Positions 44,117 to 52,490 of a stretch of 64,000 nt of DNA are shown here, one piece after another. A program made the position numbers and the translations under genes. The stretch covers positions 395,707 through 459,706 of the forward strand of contig NZ_FXAU01000002.1 of NCBI RefSeq assembly GCF_900177625.1. The letters run 5' to 3'. The first letter of the stretch is position 1; every line of letters begins with the position of its first letter. A model generated the notes under the pieces. That model searched no databases. It was given only the letters and a program-made list of their open reading frames with translations, and had not been told where the DNA came from. Source of the DNA: Sphingobacterium psychroaquaticum. Its GTDB lineage: Bacteria > Bacteroidota > Bacteroidia > Sphingobacteriales > Sphingobacteriaceae.

Positions 44117-46288
44117 ATGAAAAAAATACTTATTGTGTCATTTTTTATGGCACTAAACCTTTGTGTATATGCACAAAATACGTTCAAAGCTGTAATTAAA
44201 GACAGTGAAAAAAAAGAGCTTTTAATGGGCGTAACCGCACAGGTTACGGGAACTACAATCGCAACAACTTCAGATGAAAACGGACAAATCATATTAACAG
44301 GTATTCCAAACGGTTTGCAGGAAATTCAATTTAGTTATGTTGGTTTTGCCCAACGTACCGACAGCTTTAATTTTCCGTTAAAAGATACAACCCCGATTGA
44401 AATCCTACTTTCTGAACAATCGGAAGATTTGGAAGAAATCGTTATTTCATCAACAAGAAGTACAAGAACTATCCAAAATATCCCTACAAGAATTGAATTT
44501 ATCGGAGGTGAAGAATTGGACGAAAAAGGCAATATGAAAGCAGGGGATATTCGTATGCTTTTGAGTGAGAGTACAGGTATTCATGTACAAACCACATCGC
44601 CCACAAGTGCCAACGCAAGTATTCGTATTCAAGGGCTTGACGGACGATATACGCAAATCTTAAAAGACGGTTTCCCGATTTATTCGGGTGCTTCAAGTGG
44701 GTTAGGTTTGTTGCAAATCCCACCCCTTGACTTAAAGCAGGTGGAAGTTATCAAAGGTTCAACTTCCACGCTGTATGGTGGTGGAGCAATAGCAGGTCTG
44801 GTCAATCTGATTTCCAAAACACCAACGGAAGAAAGGGATTTACGCTTTCATTTAAACGGAACATCGGGCAGAGGTTTAGACATCAACGGTTTTTACGGAC
44901 AGAAGTTTAAGAAAATCGGAACGACAATATTTGCTTCGCACAATCGCAACGGAGCTTACGACCCTGCACAAATCGGGCTTTCTGCCATTCCCCAATTTGA
45001 AAGGTATGTACTGAACCCTAAATTATTTGTTTACTTCAATGATAAAACAAAAATGAACTTTGGTATCAATACCACCATTGAAAACCGTTTGGGTGGCGAT
45101 ATGCTCTACATCAAAGGCAAAGGAGATAACACCCATCAATATTTTGAAGAAAACAAAACACAGCGTTATTCCACTCAATTTGTTTTTGACCATACTGTAA
45201 ACGAAAACAGTTTTGTACAATTCAAAAACAGCGTAAGTTATTTTAACCGCAATACGGCTATTCCGAATTACGAATTTGAGGGAACGCAGACCGCTACTTT
45301 TACGGAAGCAAGCTATACGCACAGCAAAGAAAAATCGGAATGGGTAACAGGCGTTAATATTTGGACTGATAATTTTAAAGAAAAACAGATTACTGCATTT
45401 CCGTTGAGGGATTATACTCATACCACATTCGGGGCTTTCGTTCAAAATTCTTTTAAGGCTACCGATTGGCTTCAATTGGAAGCAGGTTTAAGGACGGATT
45501 ATGTGATTGATTATGGAGCTGTTTTTTTGCCAAGAGTATCGGCATTGTTTAAGATTGCAAATGGATTGACTTCACGTGTCGGGGGCGGATTTGGCTACAA
45601 AACACCAACCATTTTTACCGAAGAAAGCGAACGCATACAATATCAAAACGTAATGCCTATTAACGATAAAACCAATAAATTAGAAAGGAGCTACGGAGCA
45701 AATGCAGACATCAACTACCGTACTAATATAGGCGATGATTGGACATTCAGCATAAACCAATTGTTTTTTTATACTTATCTGGATAATCCTTTGTTGCTTC
45801 AAAATCCATCTGCTAATCTTTATCAGTTCATCAATTCATCGGGCTACATACATACTAAAGGAACAGAAACCAACGTAAAAATAGGATATGATGATTTGAA
45901 ACTGTTTCTGGGCTACACCTTTACCGATACCCGATTGATTGAAAACGGAACAACTACCGAAAATCCATTAACCCCAAAACACCGTATTAACTCTGTACTG
46001 ATGTATGAAATTGAGGATAAATGGAAGATTGGTTTAGAAGCCTATTATTTCAGTCCGCAAAAGCTCAATGACGGAACAATAGGAAACGATTATTGGACAT
46101 GTGGCTTTATGGCTGAAAAGATTTGGGAAAGATTTTCTTTATATATCAACTTTGAAAACTTCCTTGATACAAGACAGACACGTTTTGATAACATTTATAC
46201 AGGTACTATAACCAACCCTGTTTTTAAAGATATTTATGCACCATTGGACGGATTTGTAATTAACGGAGGAATAAAATTTAAACTTTAA
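44117..46288 (+). CDS. TonB-dependent receptor
   Basis: A 723-residue outer membrane receptor: signal peptide (residues 1-20, ending CVYAQ), a carboxypeptidase-regulatory-like domain (about 22-100, VTGTTIATTSDENGQIILTGIPNGL), a plug domain (about 110-225, with GIHVQTTSPTSANASIRIQGLDGRYTQIL) and a 22-strand barrel. It imports a bound ligand, using energy passed by TonB. Metal or metallophore uptake is inferred from the neighbours, a Cys-rich exported protein and a cation transporter. I chose ATG 44117 because it gives a clean signal peptide. Confidence 0.9.
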   Translation: MKKILIVSFFMALNLCVYAQNTFKAVIKDSEKKELLMGVTAQVTGTTIATTSDENGQIILTGIPNGLQEIQFSYVGFAQRTDSFNFPLKDTTPIEILLSEQSEDLEEIVISSTRSTRTIQNIPTRIEFIGGEELDEKGNMKAGDIRMLLSESTGIHVQTTSPTSANASIRIQGLDGRYTQILKDGFPIYSGASSGLGLLQIPPLDLKQVEVIKGSTSTLYGGGAIAGLVNLISKTPTEERDLRFHLNGTSGRGLDINGFYGQKFKKIGTTIFASHNRNGAYDPAQIGLSAIPQFERYVLNPKLFVYFNDKTKMNFGINTTIENRLGGDMLYIKGKGDNTHQYFEENKTQRYSTQFVFDHTVNENSFVQFKNSVSYFNRNTAIPNYEFEGTQTATFTEASYTHSKEKSEWVTGVNIWTDNFKEKQITAFPLRDYTHTTFGAFVQNSFKATDWLQLEAGLRTDYVIDYGAVFLPRVSALFKIANGLTSRVGGGFGYKTPTIFTEESERIQYQNVMPINDKTNKLERSYGANADINYRTNIGDDWTFSINQLFFYTYLDNPLLLQNPSANLYQFINSSGYIHTKGTETNVKIGYDDLKLFLGYTFTDTRLIENGTTTENPLTPKHRINSVLMYEIEDKWKIGLEAYYFSPQKLNDGTIGNDYWTCGFMAEKIWERFSLYINFENFLDTRQTRFDNIYTGTITNPVFKDIYAPLDGFVINGGIKFKL

Positions 46289-46291
46289 AAG

Positions 46292-47086
46292 ATGAACAAA
46301 ACAATATTCAATATTACAAAAATGGATTGCCCAAGTGAGGAGCAGTTAATCCGTATGAAACTGCAAAACTTTGATACGGTAAAATCATTAGAGTTTGATA
46401 TTCCAAACAGAAAGCTGAACGTTTATCACAATGGAAATCCCGACCCGATTTTAACGGCTTTGGGAACACTAAACCTGAATACTACATTGATTTCAACTGA
46501 AGAAAGCAATGCAATTTTTGAAACAGATACAAATAATAACCAACGGAAACTACTTTGGACTGTACTGATTATTAATTTCGTTTTCTTTGGATTGGAAATG
46601 GTGTTTGGCATTTTTTCCAATTCAATGGGTTTGGTAGCTGATAGTTTGGATATGCTTGCGGACAGTATCGTTTATGCTTTGGCTTTATTCGCTGTGGGTG
46701 GAACAATAGCAAGGAAAAACAACATCGCCAAATTTGCAGGGTACTTTCAAATCCTATTGGCTGTTATTGGTTTTGTTGAAGTTATCAGGCGTTTTTTAGG
46801 CTTTGAAAAAATGCCCGATTTTCAAACTATGATTATCGTTTCTGTTTTGGCACTAATGGCAAATATATTTTGTCTTTACCTGTTGCAAAAGAACAAAAGC
46901 AAAGAAGCCCACATACAGGCAACTATGATTTTTACATCAAACGATGTTATTATCAATTCGGGTGTTATCGTTGCAGGGCTTTTGGTTCATTGGCTCAATT
47001 CAAGCTATCCCGATTTGATTATCGGAGCTATTGTATTCTTAGTTGTGGCAAGGGGGGCATACAGAATATTGAAGTTGGCGAAATGA
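46292..47086 (+). CDS. Cation transporter (CDF-like) with N-terminal HMA-like domain
   Basis: A 264-residue protein with two parts: residues 1-75 resemble a heavy-metal-associated domain (NITKMDCPSEEQLIRMKL, one Cys), and the rest has five or six membrane segments of the cation diffusion facilitator type (SMGLVADSLDMLADSIVYALALFAVG, then SNDVIINSGVIVAGLLVHW). The canonical HxxxD metal sites are DxxxD and NDxxxN here. It lies 3 bases after the receptor, so uptake and export of the same metal may be linked. The metal is unknown. Confidence 0.85.
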   Translation: MNKTIFNITKMDCPSEEQLIRMKLQNFDTVKSLEFDIPNRKLNVYHNGNPDPILTALGTLNLNTTLISTEESNAIFETDTNNNQRKLLWTVLIINFVFFGLEMVFGIFSNSMGLVADSLDMLADSIVYALALFAVGGTIARKNNIAKFAGYFQILLAVIGFVEVIRRFLGFEKMPDFQTMIIVSVLALMANIFCLYLLQKNKSKEAHIQATMIFTSNDVIINSGVIVAGLLVHWLNSSYPDLIIGAIVFLVVARGAYRILKLAK

Positions 47087-47098
47087 GTGAGAAAAAAT

Positions 47099-47127
47099 TG
47101 AGCCTGAAAAACTAAATTTCAGGCTCA
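47099..47127. terminator. Bidirectional terminator between the cation transporter and traD
   Basis: TGAGCCTGAAA and TTTCAGGCTCA, exact complements, with a 7-base loop between two convergent genes and T/A tracts on both sides. Confidence 0.9.
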
Positions 47128-47146
47128 TTTAAAATCTTCTATTTTT

Positions 47147-47782
47147 TTACACAAACTCCCCAATGTCAAAATCACTCAAATCACTTTTCCGCAAAGTGGA
47201 AGAACCGGCTTCCGTTTCAGATGAAAGGGTGCTATCCAAAAGCTCGGCTATTTTTCGGGAAGCATCTTCCATGGAATTTTCCAATAGGTTGAATAACTCA
47301 GTTCCCTGTATTTTTTGAACTATCGCTATCGCTGTTTCCTTTTGGGCTGGTTCCAATTCTTCTTTTTGGAGCAACACCCCCACGGAGCTTAGTTCTTCAA
47401 AGGTAACCCCTTGGGCAAAACCGTTATCACCACCGGATATTCCGTACCTGTTCCATTCTTCTTCCTCTTCATCCAAATCAGGCATATTTCTGAAAACTTC
47501 GTCCAGCTCTTCCTGCGGAATTTGAACACTTACGTTTTCATTTTCGTCGTACTCAATGTCTAAATTAGCAGGGTTTATTTCGTTTTCCTGAATTTGGCGT
47601 TCAGTGGCAGTGTTTGGCAGGGAAAGGCGTTCTACAGGTTTGGGCTGTCCCATAATATCGGGTAAGTTCGGGTTGACTTTTTTATGCGGAGGGTCTTGTT
47701 TCGACCTTTTATGAATTACAATTTTATCCTGCAATAGCAGGACAATGACTATGAGTAGGCATATCACAATTACTATTTCCAT
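47147..47782 (-). CDS. traD: TraD-like protein (DUF4122-type)
   Basis: A 211-residue protein with one N-terminal membrane segment (VIVICLLIVIVLLLQDKIVI) and a long acidic cytoplasmic part, matching the small TraD-type proteins of CTnDOT-like elements (DUF4122). Not to be confused with coupling protein TraD of F. It follows the DUF3408 gene after 3 bases. Its coding sequence contains copy C of the element-wide repeat (47593-47618). Confidence 0.7.
   Translation of the reverse strand: MEIVIVICLLIVIVLLLQDKIVIHKRSKQDPPHKKVNPNLPDIMGQPKPVERLSLPNTATERQIQENEINPANLDIEYDENENVSVQIPQEELDEVFRNMPDLDEEEEEWNRYGISGGDNGFAQGVTFEELSSVGVLLQKEELEPAQKETAIAIVQKIQGTELFNLLENSMEDASRKIAELLDSTLSSETEAGSSTLRKSDLSDFDIGEFV
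47593..47618. repeat. Element-wide repeat, copy C, inside traD
   Basis: TTTGGCGTTCAGTGGCAGTG and then TTTGGC matches copy D at 23 of 26 positions although it is inside a coding region, where it encodes part of a polar stretch. It shows that the repeat is not only a promoter-linked sequence. Confidence 0.7.
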
Positions 47783-47785
47783 AGC

Positions 47786-48190
47786 TTATAGAATAGGTTT
47801 AAAATGTTCGTTGAAATAATCGGTAATATCTTCACGGTACTCCCTGAAATGATGTTCGAGAATGTTGTCAATGTAAGAGTAGAGCGTTGTTCTTTCTTCC
47901 CTTGTCAGTTGAACGATGCGGAGCAATCTTTCGTGGTATTCAGGGCGTATGTAAACGACCTTGCCGTTACGCCCCGATGGAAACCGATTGACCAAAAACG
48001 TTTCCTCATAGTCCACTTTTTTTGATGAACTGTTACGGGCTTTTTCCCTTGGCTTGGTTTCCTTTGGTACATCCTGCTTTTTGTTATTGCTCGGTGGAGC
48101 TACAAGCTCATCGCCGCTTATGATGTTCATAAGGTATTCCTCATCAACATTGGGCTTTTCAAAATCGTTGTTTTTGTTATTTGAAGCCAT
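47786..48190 (-). CDS. DUF3408 family protein (TraB/TraC-like)
   Basis: A 134-residue protein: an acidic/polar N-terminal half, then a basic segment (KETKPREKARNSSSKKVDYEETFLVNRF) and a conserved domain VYIRPEYHERLLRIVQLTREERTTLYSYIDNILEHHFREY, the DUF3408 signature. The last part looks like a ribbon-helix-helix DNA-binding domain. It follows the ParA-like traA gene, an arrangement like ParA with an RHH-type partner, so it may bind DNA sites of the element. Confidence 0.85.
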   Translation of the reverse strand: MASNNKNNDFEKPNVDEEYLMNIISGDELVAPPSNNKKQDVPKETKPREKARNSSSKKVDYEETFLVNRFPSGRNGKVVYIRPEYHERLLRIVQLTREERTTLYSYIDNILEHHFREYREDITDYFNEHFKPIL

Positions 48191-48202
48191 ACTTTACTGT
48201 TT

Positions 48203-48970
48203 TTATAGATGAGTGATTTTTAAAAATTCCTCGACAAACAAATCCATTTTCGTTGCTTTCATCAACTGTGGTTCAGCAGGCAGCAAACTTGATCGGAACA
48301 CATAACTGCCTGTGTCGTCTGTTTCCTTTCGGAAACGTTTGCTGTCCATTATCCTTGTTTCCATTATGGGCAGATTCAGTGCATTGATGACATTTTGGTA
48401 TGCCGCGTACAATCCTGTTCTTTCCCTCCCGTCCACTTGGTTCCAAAATAGCCACATCTCTTGTTCGGGATTTCCCTCGTCCGTTTGGGGAAGTCCGAGA
48501 AAGGCCTTGGTAAAGCCCAATGTACTTTCCACTACCAAACGATCGGCAGTAATGGGCGAAAAGATAAAGTCCATTTTTTTCAAGGTAGTCAGTACGCCTT
48601 TGGTATTGGCTGTTCCGGGCAGATCGAAGAAAACCACATCCGGTTCAACCGCCGACTGGCTTGTATATTCCGATGCTTTATCCAAAGCCGTTTCAGCCTT
48701 GCATTTAATAATCGGGTACGCTTTTTTGTTGATGGTTTGAAACTGCTTCATTGCTGCCTTTTTATGGTAGTCGTTCTGCATTATGGTTCTCTTATCCCTT
48801 TCACGCATATTTGTCAGGCTGTGTTGTGGAAAGTCGCAGTCCATCACCAGTACATTAAAACCTAAACGGTAATGAAGCACACTTGCCAGCAAGGTGGTCA
48901 TCGTGGATTTTCCCACACCGCCCTTTTGGGTGGAGAAGCTGATTTTTAAAGTTTTCTTTGTTGTTTCCAT
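48203..48970 (-). CDS. traA: TraA, ParA-like ATPase
   Basis: A 255-residue ParA/Soj ATPase: the deviant Walker A is FSTQKGGVGKST (about residues 13-24), followed by VLVMDCDFPQHSL, and DVVFFDLPGTANTKGV is the switch/Walker B region. In CTnDOT-like elements this is TraA. ParA proteins position DNA or protein cargos and work with a DNA-binding partner, here probably the DUF3408 protein 12 bases downstream. It is the first gene of this minus-strand group; 350-400 bases upstream lies repeat copy D. Confidence 0.9.
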   Translation of the reverse strand: METTKKTLKISFSTQKGGVGKSTMTTLLASVLHYRLGFNVLVMDCDFPQHSLTNMRERDKRTIMQNDYHKKAAMKQFQTINKKAYPIIKCKAETALDKASEYTSQSAVEPDVVFFDLPGTANTKGVLTTLKKMDFIFSPITADRLVVESTLGFTKAFLGLPQTDEGNPEQEMWLFWNQVDGRERTGLYAAYQNVINALNLPIMETRIMDSKRFRKETDDTGSYVFRSSLLPAEPQLMKATKMDLFVEEFLKITHL

Positions 48971-49169
48971 TATTTAAAAATTTATTGTTACACACTTTAT
49001 CTGTTTTGTAGGATTGAATATTGGTTTATCTGATTATTACCTCGTTCATATATTCCTGCATTCCCTTTTGGGTGCTTTCCTGCACAGGTATTTGCTTTCA
49101 TTTTTGCCTTGTTAGGTACATTCTTTGGCAAGTGGAAAAACTTGCAACAGGTAAATTGCTTTACCGCTT

Positions 49170-49220
49170 TTATGCTTTTACACTTTTATTGTTTTATGCT
49201 TTTAAAACCTTATGCTTTTA
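49170..49220. repeat. AT-rich direct repeats upstream of traA
   Basis: TTATGCTTTTA occurs exactly three times (49170-49180, 49194-49204, 49210-49220) in a T-rich gene-free stretch. Spacing is 24 and 16 bases. The arrangement resembles iterons or centromere sites, next to the ParA-like traA gene. Confidence 0.5.
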
Positions 49221-49334
49221 TTCCAAACTATCTGTTTGCAAACCTGATTTTCTTCTTTGTTTAGATACATTTTTTACTACCTGCACTAAAATTCTACGGC
49301 AAATAAAGCGATTGATTTAACCGCTGATTGAGCT

Positions 49335-49368
49335 GTGGCAGTGTTTGGCGTTCAAAGGCAGTGTTTGG
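49335..49368. repeat. Element-wide direct repeat, copy D (two units)
   Basis: GTGGCAGTGTTTGGCG then TTCAAAGGCAGTGTTTGG. Two near-identical units are separated by TTCAAA. It is the best-conserved copy and lies between traA (minus strand) and mobA (plus strand). Confidence 0.8.
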
Positions 49369-49548
49369 TACTGCTATACAGTACAATGCTTTCGTAAACA
49401 GGGCTTTACTTTGTAAAATGATTTTTATTAACGGATTTATGCAAAAGTCTTTTGACAAAATGGAGGGTAACGGGAACGGCTTCTATCCGTTTTTCCCTGT
49501 TACATCCAATCCGTCCCGCAGGGCGGATTTTTGTGTTCAACAGAACAC

Positions 49549-49620
49549 GGCAAGTTGTGTTTTGAGGCACTCGAAACCGAGTTAGTGCCTCAAAACAACT
49601 TGCCCTGCTGGGAGCTTAAA
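49549..49620 (+). other. Candidate origin of transfer (oriT)
   Basis: A very long inverted repeat: GGCAAGTTG then TTTTGAGGCACT (49549-49571), a 12-base loop, then AGTGCCTCAAAA and CAACTTGCC (49584-49604), with only a 2-base bulge (TG at 49558-49559). It is followed by CTGCTGGGAGCTTAAAAAAC, a possible nic region. It lies just before the relaxase accessory and relaxase genes, the usual position for oriT of mobilisation systems. Confidence 0.7.
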
Positions 49621-49670
49621 AAACGTCTTCCGAAGTCAGCGTTTTGTGTGGATTTAAAAATGGATTAGTG

Positions 49671-50102
49671 ATGAACGAGAACAATAACAAAAAACAGAAT
49701 AAGGGCGGACGGAGAGCTAAGACCGACCCAAGCATCCATCGCCACGTTTTCCGCCTTACAGACGAAGAAAACGCCAAACTTTTATCGCTTTTTGAAGCAT
49801 CGGGAATGCCCAATAAAGCAAAGTTTATTATTTCCCTGCTGTTTAGTAAGGAAATGAAATCGGTTAAAATTGACAAAGGAACAGTTGATTTTTATATGCG
49901 ACTGACTTCTTTTCACAGCCAGTTTCGCTCCATAGGTGTAAACTATAACCAGATTGTAAAGCTGTTGTACAAGAATTTTTCGGAGAAAAAAGCCGCAGCG
50001 TTCCTTTACAAATTGGAAAAACAAACGGCTGAAATGGCGATGCTATGCCAAAAAATCATTCAGATAACCGAAGAATTTGAAGCAAAGAACCTGAAAAAAT
50101 AG
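49671..50102 (+). CDS. mobA: MobA, relaxosome accessory protein
   Basis: A 143-residue basic protein: a charged N-terminus (NNNKKQNKGGRRAKTDPSIHRHVFRLTDEENAKLLSLFEASGM) that fits a ribbon-helix-helix domain, followed by helices (NYNQIVKLLYKNFSEKKAAAFLYKLEKQ). This is the MobC-type/MobA accessory protein that binds oriT and helps the relaxase. I chose ATG 49671; a start 27 bases earlier would add nine atypical residues. The relaxase gene follows after 8 bases. Confidence 0.9.
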   Translation: MNENNNKKQNKGGRRAKTDPSIHRHVFRLTDEENAKLLSLFEASGMPNKAKFIISLLFSKEMKSVKIDKGTVDFYMRLTSFHSQFRSIGVNYNQIVKLLYKNFSEKKAAAFLYKLEKQTAEMAMLCQKIIQITEEFEAKNLKK

Positions 50103-50110
50103 CAGTACAG

Positions 50111-51391
50111 ATGATAGCAAAGATTGGCAGAAGCGGGAATTTATACGGTGCATTGGCGTACAATCAGCTCAAAGTAGAGAATGAAAACGGGAAAATTCTG
50201 TTCGCAAATAAGATAATCGAAACGCCAACTGGAGCATATACTGTTGCACAATTAGCACAATCTTTTGCACCTTACCTGATTGCCAACCGCAATACGGAAA
50301 AGCATACGTTGCATATTTCGCTCAATCCCGACCCGAAAGATAAGGTTAGCGATGACAGGTTTCGGCAAATGGCGGAAGAATATATGCGGGAAATGGGCTA
50401 CGGCGAACAGCCTTTTGTGGTATTCAAACATACCGATATCGACCGCAGCCATATACACATTGTATCGGTTTGCGTGGACGAGCAGGGCAAAAAGATTTCG
50501 GACAAATTCGAGAAAATGCGGTCTATGAATGTGTGCCGTGAACTGGAAAGACAACACGGCTTGATACCCGCAACCGATAAAGAACACAAGCAGAACGACA
50601 AGATTTTCCGTCCGGTAGATTATCGGGCAGGCGATGTGAAAAGCCAAATCGCTTCGGTTGTCCGCCACCTACCGAATTATTATAAGTTTCAGACTTTGGG
50701 CGAATACAATGCCTTGCTTTCCCTGTTTAATGTTACCACCGAAAAAGTGGAGGGCGAATTGCAGGGAAAAATGCGGCAAGGCTTATTATATATTCCTTTA
50801 AACGAGAAAGGCGAAAGAGCCGGGCATCCGTTCAAGGCTTCGTTGTTTGGTAAAAATGCAGGGCTTCCGGCTTTGGAACTGCATTTTGCAAAATGCAAAG
50901 AGGATTTAAAAGACCACCCAAGTAAGCAGACCCTAAAAGCTGCAATTTCTATTGCTCTGAAATCCACAAATGATGAGCAGGCTTTTAAAAAGCAGTTGAG
51001 TGAACAGGGCATTAATGTAGTGGTCCGCCGGAACGATACAGGTCGTATTTATGGTATCACTTTCATAGACCACAATTCAAAGGCGGTTTGGAACGGTTCA
51101 CGCTTAGCAAAGGAACTTTCTGCCAATACCTTTAATGATTATTGGAACAATAATATCAAACCGGAGATTAAAGAACCTGTCGTACAACTTCCAAAAACAT
51201 CCACATCAAATGATGCAGATCTTCCTGCGGAAGAACCTCATCATTTGTTCGACTTCCTGAATACTACTGAAAAAAACGAAGACGGTTTGATTGAGGCATT
51301 TGGCGGTTTGTTACCCGAAGCACAGGGCGATGATTACGAGGAACAGGATTTTGCTAACAAAATGAAGAAGAAAAAAAAAAGAAGACTGTAA
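50111..51391 (+). CDS. mobB: MobB relaxase
   Basis: A 426-residue relaxase/mobilisation nuclease of the MobP (VirD2-like) kind. The metal-binding histidines are in FKHTDIDRSHIHIV (His107, His114, His116), and an N-terminal Tyr (LYGALAYNQL, Tyr12 or Tyr18) is the candidate nucleophile that attaches to the nicked strand. The C-terminal part is charged and ends in a Lys-run (KKKKKR). It nicks oriT and leads the strand to the recipient. Confidence 0.95.
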   Translation: MIAKIGRSGNLYGALAYNQLKVENENGKILFANKIIETPTGAYTVAQLAQSFAPYLIANRNTEKHTLHISLNPDPKDKVSDDRFRQMAEEYMREMGYGEQPFVVFKHTDIDRSHIHIVSVCVDEQGKKISDKFEKMRSMNVCRELERQHGLIPATDKEHKQNDKIFRPVDYRAGDVKSQIASVVRHLPNYYKFQTLGEYNALLSLFNVTTEKVEGELQGKMRQGLLYIPLNEKGERAGHPFKASLFGKNAGLPALELHFAKCKEDLKDHPSKQTLKAAISIALKSTNDEQAFKKQLSEQGINVVVRRNDTGRIYGITFIDHNSKAVWNGSRLAKELSANTFNDYWNNNIKPEIKEPVVQLPKTSTSNDADLPAEEPHHLFDFLNTTEKNEDGLIEAFGGLLPEAQGDDYEEQDFANKMKKKKKRRL

Positions 51392-51474
51392 GAGGTCAGA
51401 TTTTGGAATTAAAAATCTGTTTTTAAAAAGATTTATTGAGCTGTCACTTTATAATTCTGAAAGAATTTGAGTTG

Positions 51475-51515
51475 TATTTAAGTAATTGCTTAAATAAACA
51501 AATTGACTATCTTTG
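51475..51515 (+). promoter_or_regulatory. Promoter and palindromic operator of the mercury-type cargo
   Basis: TTG (51486-51488), 19 bases, TATCTTTG (51508-51515) is a good promoter. The palindrome TATTTAAG, TAATTG, CTTAAATA (51475-51496) covers the -33 box and is complementary at 20 of 22 positions, typical of an ArsR/SmtB operator. The ATG at 51520 lies only 4 bases after the -7 box, so the message may be leaderless. Confidence 0.75.
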
Positions 51516-51519
51516 TGCT

Positions 51520-51894
51520 ATGGACAATAATTCTTGCATACGACAACAAGCAGACATTAAACAAATAAACCGCTGTAAAGACCGAGTTTCAGAACTCAAC
51601 GGTTCTTTTGACTATTTATCGAACGGACTTGAATTAGCGGGAAACAATGTAAGACTGAAAATACTCTTTCTACTTTATGAAGAAAAACGACTTTGTGTTT
51701 GTGATATAAGTGATATTCTTGGTATGACAATTTCAGCGGTTTCACAACACTTGCGGAAACTCAAAGACAGAAAACTTATTGAAACCGAACGAGAAGCTCA
51801 AACTATTTTTCACTCACTGACTAAAGAGTATGAAAAAATGCTGAAACCATTTTTCAAAATACTTGACGAAAACAAAATATTAGAAACAATATGA
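51520..51894 (+). CDS. ArsR/SmtB family regulator of the mercury-type cargo
   Basis: A 124-residue winged-helix regulator: LCVCDISDILGMTISAVSQHLRKLKDRKLI is the DNA-binding region, with a CVC metal site in it, and the N-terminal part has further Cys (NNSCIRQQ, NRCKDRV). It differs from the arsR of the first cargo, notably in its longer N-terminus. A Hg(II), Cd or As ligand is plausible. The merTP gene overlaps its stop by 4 bases. It replaces the MerR usually found with mer genes. Confidence 0.85.
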   Translation: MDNNSCIRQQADIKQINRCKDRVSELNGSFDYLSNGLELAGNNVRLKILFLLYEEKRLCVCDISDILGMTISAVSQHLRKLKDRKLIETEREAQTIFHSLTKEYEKMLKPFFKILDENKILETI

Positions 51895-52484
51895 AAACTG
51901 ACAAAAAATTAATTGGTGCAGGACTTTTGACTACAATTGCAGCTTCTCTTTGTTGCATCACACCAGTATTGGCTCTTATTGCAGGAACAAGCGGTCTTGC
52001 TTCCACTTTTTCTTGGCTTGAACCTTTTCGACCCTATTTTATCGGGTTGACAATTTTGGTTCTTGGTTTTGCTTGGTATCAAAAGTTGAAACCCAAAAAG
52101 CAGATAGATTGCAATTGTGAGACAGAAGAAAAACCAAAATTCATTCAGTCAAAAATGTTTTTAGGAATTGTAACAGCATTTGCAATCGTAATGCTTGCCT
52201 TTCCATACTACTCAAGCATTTTCTACCCAAAGACAGAAAAGCAAATTATAGCGGTGGACAAATCCAATATTCAAAAAGTAGAATTTACGATTAGCGGAAT
52301 GACTTGTGCAAGTTGTGGCGAACACGTAAATCACGAAGTAAATAAATTGACAGGAATAATAAGTTCAAACGCCTCATACGAAAAAGGAAACGCAATCGTG
52401 GAATTTGACAACTCAAAAACGAATATTTCTGAGGTCGAAAAAGCAATTAACTCAACAGGATATTCTGTAACCGACAAAAAATAA
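51891..52484 (+). CDS. merTP: MerTP, mercuric transport protein with fused HMA domain
   Basis: A 197-residue protein with a MerT-like N-terminal part (three membrane segments, first with the Cys pair in ASLCCITPVLALIAGTSGL) fused to a MerP-like heavy-metal domain (about residues 128-197) with GMTCASCGEHV. This fusion imports Hg(II) into the cytoplasm for reduction. No merA reductase is present here, so import would be harmful unless reduction or sequestration takes place elsewhere, or another metal is handled. Confidence 0.9.
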   Translation: MKTDKKLIGAGLLTTIAASLCCITPVLALIAGTSGLASTFSWLEPFRPYFIGLTILVLGFAWYQKLKPKKQIDCNCETEEKPKFIQSKMFLGIVTAFAIVMLAFPYYSSIFYPKTEKQIIAVDKSNIQKVEFTISGMTCASCGEHVNHEVNKLTGIISSNASYEKGNAIVEFDNSKTNISEVEKAINSTGYSVTDKK

Positions 52485-52490
52485 AACCAA

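Larger units (their letters stand above)
48971..49670. other. Gene-free region between traA and mobA with transfer signals
   Basis: About 700 bases between the divergent traA and mobA genes with no credible gene. It holds the three TTATGCTTTTA repeats, repeat copy D, a hairpin at 49509-49530 (AATCCGTCCC with GGGCGGATT and T run) and the large oriT-like palindrome. It is the main regulatory and transfer-start region in this part of the element. Confidence 0.7.

Noticed and set aside
48312..48865. Long plus-strand open frames opposite traA
   Set aside because: They lie entirely within the coding sequence of a clear ParA homologue and show no family features.
49021..49585. Open frames of 99 and 85 residues between traA and mobA
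   Set aside because: They are low-complexity Phe/Cys/Leu-rich translations of T-rich DNA and overlap the TTATGCTTTTA repeats, repeat copy D and the oriT-like palindrome.
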